A DNA stretch of 64,000 nucleotides from Roseiarcus sp963781895 (GCA_963781895.1 CAWAIM010000005.1:1-64000); one strand, 5' to 3'; shown: positions 26,071-35,923, counted from the first letter of the stretch. Notes: generated by a model not told the origin, from the sequence alone. Made by a program: numbers and translations.

Positions 26071-26718
26071 TTGGGCGGAAGACGCGTGGTCATGGCGGTC
26101 GCCGTGGCGGCTCTGATCGGCGCCGGTTACGGCGTCTTTGCCGCGCTCGATCGAAGGCATGAACCGTCCCGTCTCGTCGAGGCCTCGGTCGGCGGCGCGA
26201 AATTCGCGATTCTGAGCTCGTTCTTGCGCCCCTCCTCGCGTCAGGACGGACCAACCTCGGCGCTCGAGGCGGCTCTCTTCTTTCCCGACTTCACCGCCGC
26301 GGGAGATTTCACCGATGTGACCGGGACCACCGATCTCGACCAGCGCCTCGAAGAGACCGTGTTCATCGTCATCAGGACGCCGGATCCCCGTCTCGACCCG
26401 GCGGATCGCACGGCGCGGCTCTATGAACAATTCCTGGATGAGAATTCATGGAGCCATCCGGGCGGCCTGATCGCGCGCGCTTTTGTCGACGACAGCCCGT
26501 TTCGCGGCGACGAACTCTATTTCACTGCGCCGGAGGGCCGGGAATTCGCCGCGCGATGCCGAAAACCCGATCCTTCGGCTGCAACGCCCAACACCTGTCA
26601 GGCCGACATGCGCATGGGCGACGTCGACGTCGAAATCCAATTCTCCGCCGCGCTCCTGAGCGAGTGGAAACGTCTTCGCGACGGCGCGCGCGGGTTCGTC
26701 GCCGCGGCGCGCCGCTGA
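26071..26718 (+). CDS. Membrane-anchored periplasmic protein, unknown function
   Basis: I do not recognise the family. The start is uncertain: TTG 26071 (GGAGG upstream) or ATG 26092. One N-terminal hydrophobic helix (VVMAVAVAALIGAGYGVFAAL) anchors a soluble domain of about 185 residues, acidic and rich in charged turns, with segments RTPDPRLDPADRTARLYEQF, FRGDELYFTAPEGREF and two cysteines (ARCRKPD, NTCQADM) that could pair. It probably faces the periplasm. It is convergent with the DUF3126 gene, 17 bases away. Codon use resembles the neighbours. Confidence 0.65.
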   Translation: MGGRRVVMAVAVAALIGAGYGVFAALDRRHEPSRLVEASVGGAKFAILSSFLRPSSRQDGPTSALEAALFFPDFTAAGDFTDVTGTTDLDQRLEETVFIVIRTPDPRLDPADRTARLYEQFLDENSWSHPGGLIARAFVDDSPFRGDELYFTAPEGREFAARCRKPDPSAATPNTCQADMRMGDVDVEIQFSAALLSEWKRLRDGARGFVAAARR

Positions 26719-26735
26719 CCCCGCGCGCCTAGCAT

Positions 26736-27131
26736 TCATTCCTGCTCGAGATCGATATCCAGTATCGCCATCTGAAGCGTGAAGCTCGAGGCGCTCGGAT
26801 CGTCGGCGGAAATGACGCCGAGGAAGTCGGGGCCGTTGTTGAGCTCGACCGAATCCGTCTTTTTGAGCCGACCGGCGATCGTCAGTTTGTTGTTTTCGAA
26901 CAGGCGACGAAGATAATCCTGCAGCGCCGGCCGGCCGACCGGAAGCGTCATCGCGAAGGAAAACGAACGGTCGCCGTCCTCGTCGTCGACCGTGATCGCG
27001 CCGATCTTGCGCTCGCCGAGCGAAACGTCGGCCGCGTCGGCGGATTTCGAGTTTGGAGTGACCAGAAGCGCCGGCGCCCCAAAGGAGCGGCGCAGAAATT
27101 CGCGCAGCTTCCCGATCTCGGCCTTGTCCAT
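26736..27131 (-). CDS. DUF3126-like protein with an internal duplication
   Basis: DUF3126 proteins are usually about 70 residues; this one is 131. The first unit runs from MDKAEIGKLREFLRRSFG to about residue 65 (DEDGDRSFSFAM). The second begins ALQDYLRRLFENNKLTI and ends SFTLQMAILDIDLEQE, the normal family ending. The two units share the same order of elements (YLRRxF, basic strand, acidic loop, SFxFxM), so this looks like tandem duplication. The start at ATG 27131 follows AGAGGCGG. It lies downstream of cysE on the same strand, an association common in Rhizobiales. Function is unknown. Confidence 0.75.
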   Translation of the reverse strand: MDKAEIGKLREFLRRSFGAPALLVTPNSKSADAADVSLGERKIGAITVDDEDGDRSFSFAMTLPVGRPALQDYLRRLFENNKLTIAGRLKKTDSVELNNGPDFLGVISADDPSASSFTLQMAILDIDLEQE

Positions 27132-27243
27132 CCGCCTCTTCCTTGCCTCGATTCGATGCGCCAAGGCTTTGCCACGGAGCGCCGCCGTCTTGCAAGACGA
27201 GACGTCGCGGCCCGCCGCTCCGCCCCAGCGCAGTGAGCCGCTA

Positions 27244-28074
27244 TCAGGATTCGATCGCCTTGTCGGCGAGAATCTGATTCATGTCGCGCGCCGGCTCGGC
27301 GCAGCCGGCTTCGCCGACGATGCGCGCCGGCACGCCCGCGACGGTCTTGTTGTGGGGCACCGGGCTGAGCACCACCGACCCCGCCGCCACGCGCGCGCAA
27401 TATCCGATCTCGATATTGCCGAGAATCTTCGCGCCCGCGCCGATCAGGACGCCATGACGGATCTTGGGATGGCGGTCGCCCGTCTCCTTGCCCGTGCCGC
27501 CCAACGTGACGCCCTGCAGGATCGAGACGTTGTCTTCGATCACCGTCGTCTCGCCGACCACGAGAGAGGTCGCGTGATCGAGAAACACGCCCTTGCCGAT
27601 GCGCGCGGCGGGATTGATGTCGACGCCGAACGCCGCCGAGGCGAGGCTCTGCAGGCTGAGCGCGAAATCGCGCCGGCCGGCCTTCAAAAGCCAATGCGAG
27701 AGCCGGTAGGCCTGCAAGGCCTGAAAACCCTTGAAATAGAGCAGCGGCTCCATCATCCGCAGGCAGGCCGGATCGCGATCGGCGACCGCGATAATGTCGC
27801 CGCGGAAGGCTTCGCCGATCGAGGGGTCGCGCGCGATCGCTTCGTTGAACGTCTGGCGGATCAACGTCGCGGAAACGTCGGAACTGTCGAGCCGCGCGGC
27901 GACCCGGTAGGCGACCGAACTCTCCAGCGTCTCATGGTTGAGGATCGTCGTCATCAAGAACGTCGCCAGCTCCGGCTCGCGCCGAGCCGCTTCTTCCGCT
28001 TCGTGCCGAATGCGCGCGAACAGCGGATCGCCGCCGGCGATTCCGACGATCCGGGCGGACAAACCTTGCACCAT
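27244..28074 (-). CDS. cysE: Serine O-acetyltransferase
   Basis: Acetylates serine with acetyl-CoA, the committed step of cysteine synthesis. The 276-residue protein has the N-terminal alpha-helical domain (ATFLMTTILNHETLESSVAY) and a C-terminal left-handed beta-helix with GIDINPAARIGKG-like sequence (here GVDINPAARIGKGVFLDHA), GETTVIEDNVSILQGVTLGG, GDRHPKI and GVPARIVG. I chose ATG 28074 because GGAG is 6 bases upstream; a TTG at 28086 is the alternative. The DUF3126 gene follows 112 bases downstream on the same strand. Confidence 0.95.
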   Translation of the reverse strand: MVQGLSARIVGIAGGDPLFARIRHEAEEAARREPELATFLMTTILNHETLESSVAYRVAARLDSSDVSATLIRQTFNEAIARDPSIGEAFRGDIIAVADRDPACLRMMEPLLYFKGFQALQAYRLSHWLLKAGRRDFALSLQSLASAAFGVDINPAARIGKGVFLDHATSLVVGETTVIEDNVSILQGVTLGGTGKETGDRHPKIRHGVLIGAGAKILGNIEIGYCARVAAGSVVLSPVPHNKTVAGVPARIVGEAGCAEPARDMNQILADKAIES

Positions 28075-28188
28075 GACGAACTCCAACTTTCGGCCGCCCC
28101 GCGAGCGGCCACATCACAGTCTACCACACCAACGCCCGTTTCGCGAAGGCGACGCCGATCGCGTTAGCCCGATCGCCTCGCGGGCCGC

Positions 28189-28965
28189 TCACTCTTCGAT
28201 GATCGCGACCGCCCGCGTCCAGCCGGCGGAGGCGCGCTCGATCTTCACCGGAAAGCACGAAACCGTGAACCCCGTCGCGGGCAGCGCGTCGAGATTGTGC
28301 AGCTTCTCGATGTGACAATAGCCGATGTGGCGCCCCGCCTTGTGGCCCTCCCAGATGATCGACGCGTCGTGGGTCTGCGCGTAGCGCCTGGCGGTATGGA
28401 CGAACGGCGCATCCCAGCTCCAGCCGTCGATGCCGGTCAGGCGCACGCCGCGTTCGAGCAGATACAAAGTCGCTTCCGCGCCCATGCCGCAGCCGGAAGC
28501 GACATAGTCGGGGCGTCCGTATTTCGCGCCCGCGCTGGTGTTGACGAGGACGATGTCGAGCGGCTGCAATGCGTGGCCGATCCGCTTCAGTTCGGCCGCG
28601 ACGTCGGCGGCGGTGGCGACATAGCCGTCGTCGAAATGGCGGAAGTCGAGCTTGACGCCGGGCTGGAAACACCACTCGAGCGGAACCTGGTCGATCGTCC
28701 AGGCGGGCGCGCCGTCGTTCATCGTCGGATGATAGTGCCAAGGCGCGTCGAGATGGGTGCCGTTATGGGTGGAGAGCTGCACGCGCTCGACCGCCCAGCC
28801 CTGCCCGTCAGGCAAGTCTTCCTTCTTCAGGCCTGGAAAGAACGGCAGGATTTGCGGCAGGCTCTGAAGGTGGTCGACGTATTCGATTCTGGGGCCGAGG
28901 CCCGGCGGGTCGGCGGCGACGTCGTTTTGCAGCGGAACGGAAATGTCGATCAAGCGGCGGCTCAT
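28189..28965 (-). CDS. Cyclase family metal-dependent hydrolase (kynurenine formamidase / isatin hydrolase type)
   Basis: The 258-residue protein carries the family's metal-binding motif HNGTHLDAPWH at residues 67-77. Known members hydrolyse N-formylkynurenine (KynB) or isatin. Other conserved parts are TIDQVPLEWCFQPGVKLDF, DIVLVNTSAG and LTGIDGWSWDAPF. The substrate is not set by sequence, but the next gene upstream encodes a tryptophanase-like enzyme, so an indole- or tryptophan-derived substrate (isatin or N-formylkynurenine) is a reasonable hypothesis. It is on the same strand as tnaA, 85 bases downstream of it. Confidence 0.85.
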   Translation of the reverse strand: MSRRLIDISVPLQNDVAADPPGLGPRIEYVDHLQSLPQILPFFPGLKKEDLPDGQGWAVERVQLSTHNGTHLDAPWHYHPTMNDGAPAWTIDQVPLEWCFQPGVKLDFRHFDDGYVATAADVAAELKRIGHALQPLDIVLVNTSAGAKYGRPDYVASGCGMGAEATLYLLERGVRLTGIDGWSWDAPFVHTARRYAQTHDASIIWEGHKAGRHIGYCHIEKLHNLDALPATGFTVSCFPVKIERASAGWTRAVAIIEE

Positions 28966-29050
28966 GCTTTGCTCCTGTCGAACGGTTTGCGCTCAAGCCG
29001 CGCCCCGGCGCCGCGCTTTATCGCGCGGAACGAACATCATGGCCGCGGCC

Positions 29051-30430
29051 TCAGGGATCAAGACGGCCTAGGGGTTCGAACCGGGCGGTGAAATGGCGCA
29101 AGGCCGGCGGCTCCCAGACGATGCGGTAGCCGGCGAGCCGATCCTTGACGGCGGCGATCTCGGCGAAGGTTTCGACGATATAGTCGGCGTGCGACTGGGT
29201 GTAGACCCGCCGCGGCATCGCCAGCCGCACCAGGTCCATGGCCGCCGGCCGCTCGGCGCCGTCCGTCTGGCGCCCGAACATCACCGTGCCGATTTCGCAG
29301 GCGCGAATCCCTCCGACCTCGTAGAGCGCGCAGGCGAGCGCCTGTCCCGGATATTGGAGCGGCGGAATATGCTCGAGCCAGCCGCGGGCGTCGACGAACA
29401 CGGCGTGCCCTCCGGTCGGCTGCACGATCGGCACGCCGAGGGCGACGAGCCGCTCGCCGATGTAGGCGTTGGTGCGGGCGCGATAGGCGAGATAATCCTC
29501 GTCGACGATTTCGCTCAAGCCCTGCGCGATCGCCTCCAGATCGCGCCCCGCGAGGCCGCCGTAGGTCGGAAAGCCCTCCGTCTGAATGAGGCGCGTGCGC
29601 GCGCGCTCGGCGAGCGCGTCGTCGTTGAGCGCCAGCCAGCCGCCGATATTGGCGAAAGCGTCCTTTTTCGCGCTCATCGTCATGCCGTCGGCGACAGCGA
29701 ACATGTCGCGCACGATGTCGACCACTCGCCGCCCGCCCTGCCCCGGCTCGCGGCTCTTGATGAACCAGGCGTTCTCGGCGAAGCGGCATCCGTCGATGAT
29801 GAACGGCTTGTCGAACCTGTGCGCCAGCGCCGCCGCGGCGCGGATGTTGTCGAGGCTCGCCGGCTGGCCGCCGCCGGCGTTGTTGGTGACGGTGATCATG
29901 ACGCAGGGAACCGAAGGCCCATGCTCGTTCAGGAACGCCTCCAGGCGCGCGCAATCGATATTGCCCTTGAACGGATGCGGCGTCGCCGTCTCGCGCGACT
30001 CCGGCGCCGGAAGGTCGATCGCCTCGGCGCCGGTCGCCTCGATATTGCCGCGGGTCGTGTCGAAATGGGTGTTGGAGGGGATCTTGCGGCCCGGCCCGCC
30101 GATCAGGTGGAACAGGATCGCCTCCGCCGCCCGGCCCTGGTGGGTCGGGATGATGTGGCGAAACGGCATCAGGTTCCTGACCGCCGCCTCGAAGCGCCGG
30201 AACGAGGGCGATCCGGCGTAGCTTTCGTCGCCGACCATGATCGCCGCCCACTGGCGCGCGCTCATCGCCGACGTGCCGGAATCGGTCAAAAGGTCGATCA
30301 GCACCGCCTCGGAATCGAGCGCGAACAGATTGTAATGCGCGGCGGCGAGATACGCTTTGCGTTCGTCGCGGGTGGTGCGGCGCAACGGCTCGACCGATTT
30401 GATGCGGAAGGGTTCGATGATCGTCTTCAC
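29051..30430 (-). CDS. Tryptophanase-type beta-eliminating PLP lyase
   Basis: Fold-type I PLP enzyme of the tryptophanase / tyrosine phenol-lyase family, 459 residues. The PLP lysine is in MSAKKD (Lys256). Features point to tryptophanase: Asp in HFDTTRG where tyrosine phenol-lyase has Thr, and His446 in LRHFTARF where tyrosine phenol-lyase has Phe. FAENAWFIK, EGFPTYGGLAGRD and PTGGHAVFVDA are family-typical. Tryptophanase splits tryptophan to indole, pyruvate and ammonia. Same-strand neighbours are a TauE/SafE permease and a cyclase-family hydrolase. I leave the gene symbol blank because substrate specificity needs an assay. Confidence 0.85.
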   Translation of the reverse strand: MKTIIEPFRIKSVEPLRRTTRDERKAYLAAAHYNLFALDSEAVLIDLLTDSGTSAMSARQWAAIMVGDESYAGSPSFRRFEAAVRNLMPFRHIIPTHQGRAAEAILFHLIGGPGRKIPSNTHFDTTRGNIEATGAEAIDLPAPESRETATPHPFKGNIDCARLEAFLNEHGPSVPCVMITVTNNAGGGQPASLDNIRAAAALAHRFDKPFIIDGCRFAENAWFIKSREPGQGGRRVVDIVRDMFAVADGMTMSAKKDAFANIGGWLALNDDALAERARTRLIQTEGFPTYGGLAGRDLEAIAQGLSEIVDEDYLAYRARTNAYIGERLVALGVPIVQPTGGHAVFVDARGWLEHIPPLQYPGQALACALYEVGGIRACEIGTVMFGRQTDGAERPAAMDLVRLAMPRRVYTQSHADYIVETFAEIAAVKDRLAGYRIVWEPPALRHFTARFEPLGRLDP

Positions 30431-30563
30431 CTTTGGCGTCCTTTCCGCCCCGCGCCCAACGTCGAACGGCGCTCTTGCGCCGCGGCCGACCGCCGCAAAG
30501 ACTTGCCCCGCTCTGCGCCCTGATCGCCGGCCATCGCCGACGCGCTCGCGTGCGCGGGTCCCC

Positions 30564-31310
30564 TCAAGGCGCCCTCGCGAACAGCCCGATCGTCAGCGCA
30601 GCGCCGATGGCGACGACGGCGAGGCGCAGCAGCTTCTCGTTGACGATTTTGAGCATCAGCGCGCCGGCCCAGCCGCCGAACGAGGCGCCGGCCGCGGTGA
30701 CGAAGGCCTGAGGCCAGTGCACGTCGCGGGAAAGGACGAAGATCGCGACCGCGGAGGCGTTGATCACGCCGGCGAGAATGTTCTTGGCCGCTCCGGCGTT
30801 GCGCACCGCGAGGCCCGCCATGGTCAGCGCGGCCATCATCAGGAGGCCGATGCCGCCGCCGAAATAGCCGCCGTAGACGGAGATGAAGAATTGCACGACC
30901 GCGGCGCCCCAGGGCGGCAGATGCGCCTCGCCCGGCTCCGGGGCCTTGCGGAAGTAACTGCCCCAGGCGAACAGAACGGTCGCGAACAGCACCAGCCACG
31001 GGACGAGCCGCGCGAAGATGGTCGGCGGCGTCCACAGCAGAATCAGCGCGCCGAGGGCCCCGCCGACGAGGCAGATGGCGAACAGCACGCGCATCGACAG
31101 GCCGGGCGGACTCCGCGCGTCGGATCGGCCGGTGAGGCCGGTGACGATCTGCGCCGGAAACAGCGCGATCGTCGAGGTGATGTTGGCCGCGCGCGCGTCC
31201 ATGCCGGTCAGCATCAGCGAGGGCAAGGTGATGAAGGAGCCGCCGCCGGCGAGCGCGTTTTGCGCGCCCGCCCAGATCGAGGCGATGAACAGGACCACCA
31301 AAGCCGTCAT
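30564..31310 (-). CDS. TauE/SafE family sulfite or organic-anion permease
   Basis: Polytopic inner-membrane protein of 248 residues with about seven to eight helices and the paired repeats of the family: AGAQNALAGGGSFITLPSLM near the N terminus and YGGYFGGGIGLLMMAAL in the second half. TauE/SafE members export or import sulfite, sulfoacetate and other small organic anions; substrate cannot be read from sequence. It sits between the deaminase-like amidohydrolase and the tryptophanase-type gene on the same strand, so it may move a substrate or product of that pathway. Confidence 0.88.
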   Translation of the reverse strand: MTALVVLFIASIWAGAQNALAGGGSFITLPSLMLTGMDARAANITSTIALFPAQIVTGLTGRSDARSPPGLSMRVLFAICLVGGALGALILLWTPPTIFARLVPWLVLFATVLFAWGSYFRKAPEPGEAHLPPWGAAVVQFFISVYGGYFGGGIGLLMMAALTMAGLAVRNAGAAKNILAGVINASAVAIFVLSRDVHWPQAFVTAAGASFGGWAGALMLKIVNEKLLRLAVVAIGAALTIGLFARAP

Positions 31311-31377
31311 GGACGCACGTCTCTTCCGATCCCTTCAGGCCTTGCCGCGCCCGGCGAGGCGTTGCGCCGCCGCCATC

Positions 31378-32706
31378 TCACGCGAAGTCGCGCGCCGCGC
31401 GCTTATGCTCGGCGATCAGCGCGTCGAGGTCGAGCCCGACCGGCCGGCCGTCGACGACGCGCCATTGGCCCGCGATCATCACCCGGTCGGCCCGATGGGC
31501 GCCGCACAGCACCAGCGCGGCGAGCGGGTCATGGGCGCCGGAGAAGCGCGGCTCGTCGAGCGTGTAGAGCGCCAGATCGGCCTCGAGGCCCTCTTCGATC
31601 CGGCCGATGTCCGTGCGCCCGAGACATCGCGCCGAGCCCTCCGTCGCCCAGCGCAGGACGTCACGATGGGTGACCTTGTCGGCGCCGTAGCGCAGGCGTC
31701 CGATCATCAGCGCGTGGCGCACCGCCTCCATCATGTTCGACGAATCGTTGGAGGCCGAGCCGTCGACGCCGAGGCCGAGCGGCGCGCCCGCCGCCTCGAG
31801 TTCGCAGGTCCGGCAGATGCCGGAGGCGAGCACCATGTTCGAGGCCGCGCAATGGCAGACGCCGACCCCCGCGCGCCCCAGCCGCGCGATTTCCTCCGCA
31901 TTGAAATGAATGCCGTGCGCCAGCCACACGCGGCTCGACATCCAGCCCGTCACCTCCAGAAGATCGACTGGCCTCAGGCCATACATCCGAAGGCAGAACT
32001 GCTCCTCGTCGTCGGTCTCGCACAGATGGGTGTGAAGCTGGCAATCGTAGGCTTCCGCGAGGCGCGCGCTTTCGCTCATCAGATCCCTGGAGATCGAAAA
32101 CGGCGAACAGGGCGCGAGCGCGACGCGGATTTGCGCTCCGGCGCTTCGATCATGGAACAGCTTCAGCACCCGCTCGCTGTCGGCCAGGATCGCATCTTCG
32201 TCCTGGACGACGCTGTCGGGCGGCAGGCCGCCGTCCTTGACCGAGAGATTCATCGAGCCGCGCGTGACCGTCATGCGCATGCCGAGGCCCCTCGCCTCCT
32301 CGACCTCGATGTCGACCGCGTCCTCGAGCCCCCTGGGATAGAGATAGTGATGGTCGGCCGCGGTCGTGCAGCCCGACATCAGCAGTTCGGTCAGCGCCAT
32401 CCGCGCCGCGAGCCTCAGATGGCCGGGCTTCAGCCGCGCCCAGATCGGATAGAGCGCGGTCAGCCACGGAAACAGCGCCTTGTTGATGGCTTCAGGGTGG
32501 GCGCGCGTCAGCGTCTGGTAGAAATGGTGGTGGGCGTTGACCAGCCCCGGCAGCATCACATGGCGCGAGGCGTCGAACACCGCGTCCACCCGCTCCGGCG
32601 TCTCGCCCCGCCCGACCCGGGCGGCGATCCGCGTCCCCTCGACGATCACCCCGCGCTCCGCGCCCTCGGCGAATATCGCCAGAGGGTCCCTGATCCAGGT
32701 CCGCAT
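31378..32706 (-). CDS. 8-oxoguanine deaminase-like amidohydrolase
   Basis: Amidohydrolase-superfamily enzyme of the AtzB/TrzA/guanine deaminase group, 442 residues. The metal site has HHH at 59-61 in LVNAHHHFYQTLTRA, then LHTHLCETDDEE, WLAHGIHF and GVDGSASNDSSNM with the catalytic Asp. The overall pattern matches 8-oxoguanine deaminases (8-oxoguanine to urate), though related s-triazine or pterin deaminases are similar. First gene of a minus-strand run (deaminase, permease, tryptophanase-type lyase, cyclase-type hydrolase), which looks like nitrogen-heterocycle catabolism. Confidence 0.82.
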   Translation of the reverse strand: MRTWIRDPLAIFAEGAERGVIVEGTRIAARVGRGETPERVDAVFDASRHVMLPGLVNAHHHFYQTLTRAHPEAINKALFPWLTALYPIWARLKPGHLRLAARMALTELLMSGCTTAADHHYLYPRGLEDAVDIEVEEARGLGMRMTVTRGSMNLSVKDGGLPPDSVVQDEDAILADSERVLKLFHDRSAGAQIRVALAPCSPFSISRDLMSESARLAEAYDCQLHTHLCETDDEEQFCLRMYGLRPVDLLEVTGWMSSRVWLAHGIHFNAEEIARLGRAGVGVCHCAASNMVLASGICRTCELEAAGAPLGLGVDGSASNDSSNMMEAVRHALMIGRLRYGADKVTHRDVLRWATEGSARCLGRTDIGRIEEGLEADLALYTLDEPRFSGAHDPLAALVLCGAHRADRVMIAGQWRVVDGRPVGLDLDALIAEHKRAARDFA

Positions 32707-32856
32707 CGCCGCCCCGCTCGATTGCCGCTGGTCTTCCTTTGAGAAGCGCGGCGGGGCGTGTCAACCGCGGTTGCGGCGATGGGCAGCGTCTCGGTTCGAA
32801 TCTCCTCCGGGGTGAACCGTCATTGGTCTGGCAAACGCGGCCATGTCGCACGGCTT

Positions 32857-34783
32857 TCACTGCTCCGGCAGACCCGCCTTGCGCAGGCCCTCGATCAGCC
32901 GGTCCCAATATTCGACATAGCGCGGATCGGTGTGCTCATTGACATATTGAGCCCTGATCCGCTTCCACGCCGCCGTCGTCCTCGCAGCGCCGGGGGTGGC
33001 CAGATAGCGCTGGAGCGCTTCATGGGCCTGCGATTCCTGGCCCGTCAGGGCAAGGCCCACGACGAGGTACGGATACGGCGTTCCGTTGTTCGGACTGATC
33101 GCGATCGCACGGCGGGCCAATTCGATCGCCTGATCATATTGTTTCAGCGCGAGAGCGCTGCCCGCTTTGTCCGCATACCATGAAGCTCGAAAGGGATCAC
33201 GTGGACTGAGGCGAATCGCCTTGTCGATGAATTCGAGGCTCGTCTGGAATTCGCCGAGGCGCCTCATTACGAAACCCATGTGCCAATAGGCGTCCACGAG
33301 GCTCGGATCCAGGTCGATCGCGCGTCGGTCCTCGGCGATCGCCTCGTCGAGGTGAAACTCGGACTGGAGGACGAAAGCTTTGACGAGGTGAGCGGGAGCG
33401 TAGTTTGGATCGAGCGCAAGCGCTTTCGACAGCAATACGTCGGCCCCTTTGAGGTCGTCCCCCGGGTTGTGGCCGTGGCCGAGCGAAGGCAAAAGCGTGA
33501 CGGCCGACCAGGTCAGGGCGCGGACGTTGTCGGGATCGGCGGCCAGCGCCAGTGCGCACGGCGAACCGGTTTTGAGAAAGACAATTTCGTTTTTCAGAAA
33601 GTCCGCCTGGCACTGGAGAGCCAAATCCTCGGCGTCGGGATTCGCGGCGGGCGTGCGTTTGAGGCGCGCGGTCTCGACCACGGGAAGTTGAAGGTACATC
33701 GCGCGCGCCAGACGGGCGACAATCTCGTCCTGCGTCTGCAACAGATCGGCGCGGGGCATGTCGAACTGATCGGCCCACAGATGCGCGCCGCCCTCGGCGT
33801 CGATGAGCTGGGCGTTGACCCTCACCTGATTGCCGGTCGGTTGCACCGAGCCTTCCAGCACATAGCGCACGCCCAGCTCCTTGCCGATCGCCTTGGCGTC
33901 GACCGGCTTGCCCTTGTAGGTAAGGGCGGTGCTGCGCGCGATCACGACGCTGTCGCGGAGGCGCGCGATAGCCGTGGTCAATTGGTCGGTCAGGGCGTCG
34001 GCGAGGTAATCCTGCGCTGGATCGCCGGACAGATTGGCGAAGGGCAGCACCACGATGGAAAGACGCGCCGCGGCGGGCGGAGGGTTGATCTCGACGGTCG
34101 CGGTCCGGTAGGCGCCGACGACATGCCACGCGGCGGCCGCTATAACTATGACTAGCGCGGCGATTCCGGCGCTGAGAAGCGCAGGCCGCGAGCGCCATTT
34201 CTGGCTCAGGAGGCTTCTCGGAGGGCTTCGCCGCCGTCGCGGGCTTCGTCTGGGCGGAGACGCCGACTTCGAGCGAATAGACCCGGATCGGCTCGGCGAT
34301 GTTCTTGAGTTGGGTCGGGCCGAGATCGCTGACCGCGAGATCGAGCCGCCCCTTGACCTGACGATAGGCGTCCTCGGACAGGCAGATCGCGCCGGGCTTG
34401 GCGACGCCCTCGAGTCGCGCGGCGATGTTGACCCCATCGCCCATCAGGTCGCCGTCGCTCTCCTCGACGACGTCGCCGACATGAATGCCGACGCGGAATT
34501 CGATCCGTCGTTCGGGCGGCACGCCGGCGTTGCGCTCGACGAGGCCGGTCTGCACCTCGATGGCGCAGCGCACCGCGTCGACCACGCTGCGGAACTCGAT
34601 GATCGAGCCGTCGCCGGTGCGCTTGACGATGCGGCCGTGATGCGCGTCGATGGCGGGATCGATCAGATCGCTCCGCAATCCCCGGAGCCGCGACAGCGTG
34701 CGTTCCTCGTCGGCGCCGGCGAGCCGGCTGTAGCCGACGACATCCGCGACCAGGATCGCCGCGAGCTTCCGGGTTCCCGCCAT
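32857..34783 (-). CDS. Class III adenylate cyclase with membrane segment and TPR domain, one frameshift
   Basis: The N-terminal part (ATG 34783, MAGTRKLAAILVADVVGYSR) is a class III nucleotide cyclase domain to about residue 170, with metal Asp14, RTGDGSIIEF and GDGVNIAARLE. A frameshift near 34196-34212 separates it from the rest: a transmembrane helix (LLSAGIAALVIVIAAAAWHV), a FlgO-like region starting RLSIVVLPFANLSGDPAQD, and C-terminal TPR repeats (DYxxA-type helices to 32857). The domain order is common in Rhizobiales. Joined length would be about 640 residues. Probably makes cAMP in response to an unknown signal. Confidence 0.85.
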
Positions 34784-35091
34784 GATGAGCCCTCAGGCGG
34801 CATGCAGAATAGCACAAAGATCGGCGAAGGCCGCCCGCCATTTGAGGGAGAGCGAGCGAGCCGAAGGAAAGCGTCCAGGCGCCGAGTTCCGAACGGCCAA
34901 TTGGCCGAGTCGAACCCTTCGTCTCGAAGTCTGCGAAACGTCGCTTCGACCCCTTCGTCCGTTCCGACAAGAGGTGGGAATGTCCGCCCGACTTTCCCGC
35001 TCTGTCTGTCGAAAGGCGTCCGCGGCCTAACTTTCAGGTCGACCGGCGGACCGTAGCCGCCTCCGCGAGCCGATTGGCTGACCCACGCAGC
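34784..35091. other. Intergenic region, nothing recognisable
   Basis: About 308 bases upstream of the adenylate cyclase gene and downstream of the periplasmic protein gene, both on the minus strand. I see no protein-like frame, tRNA or strong hairpin. It presumably holds the adenylate cyclase promoter. Confidence 0.4.
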
Positions 35092-35720
35092 CTACATCGG
35101 CGGCACAACGCCGTTCGTGCCGACGATGACGAACCCGGTCGCAAGCGCGCCGTCGGCGCCGCGCTCGGCGCGGGCGAAGATCGTGGCGCCGGGTTTGAGG
35201 TCCGCTTCGGTCGCGGAGGCGAAGGTCACGATCGGGATGCCGTCGGGGATTGCAGATTTTCTTCTCCTGGCCGCCGCTGTAGGCGATCGTGACGGTCCGC
35301 CCATCGACATCCTTGACCGCGTTGGAGACGGTTCCATTGGTCATCGTGCTGTTGGGCTTCAAGTCCCAGGGGTAGCTGCCTTCGCCGGTTCCCTTCATCG
35401 CGGCCGGAAAGATGAGAACTTCGAGCGCCCCGTCTCCGCCCGCCGCCCTCGGCAGGGACGCGATTCCGACAAAGTCGCCCGGCTTGATGTCAGCCACACG
35501 CCGCGGCGGCGACCCCCGTCACCTTCCATCCGGGCTTGAGCGCCAGGGCGTCGGTCGGACCTTCTCGAGTCTTCACCTTGAGGGTCGAACCGTCCAGGCT
35601 GACAACCGTGCCGCGCACCCGCACAGTGTCGGCGGCTCGAGCGGGGGTGAAGTTCGCCATGCCGAGGAGCGCGATGACGGCGATCCCGCCGACGATGGCC
35701 GACGTCGAACTGAAGTTCAT
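35092..35720 (-). CDS. Secreted periplasmic protein, DUF5666-like, two frameshifts
   Basis: ATG 35720 (GGCAGGAAAA upstream) starts a signal peptide (MNFSSTSAIVGGIAVIALLG, cleavage near ARAAD) and RVRGTVVSLDGSTLKVKTRE. A shift at about 35502-35508 leads to VADIKPGDFVGIASLP and VLIFPAAMKGTGEG. A second, in an A4 run at 35257-35260, leads to IPDGIPIVTFASATEADLKP and GFVIVGTNGVVPPM. The joined protein of about 205 residues repeats an OB-like pattern (G-x-V-x-x-x-DG-x-x-x-V, then DIKPGDFV), typical of DUF5666-like secreted proteins. Role unknown. Confidence 0.65.
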
Positions 35721-35923
35721 TTTTCCTGCCCTCCAAAACGGCTTCGCAAAGCGCTGACTGCCTGTGGAGTTCGACCCTACGCCCAAACAGAGGTGGGAAT
35801 GGGGCGTCAACACTCGCAGGCGGCGGTTTATTCGGCGGCGTCAGAATGTCCCGCGCCCGCTCAGCCCGGCGACGTCAGACCAATATGAACCGAGGCTCGC
35901 CTCCATGGTCTCGGCCCCCGCGG

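Noticed and set aside
32785..32815. GGTTCGAATC, resembling a tRNA T-arm
   Set aside because: The flanking bases cannot form a T-stem or acceptor stem, and there is no anticodon arm upstream. A similar GGTTCGAACC near 29070 lies inside the tryptophanase coding region.
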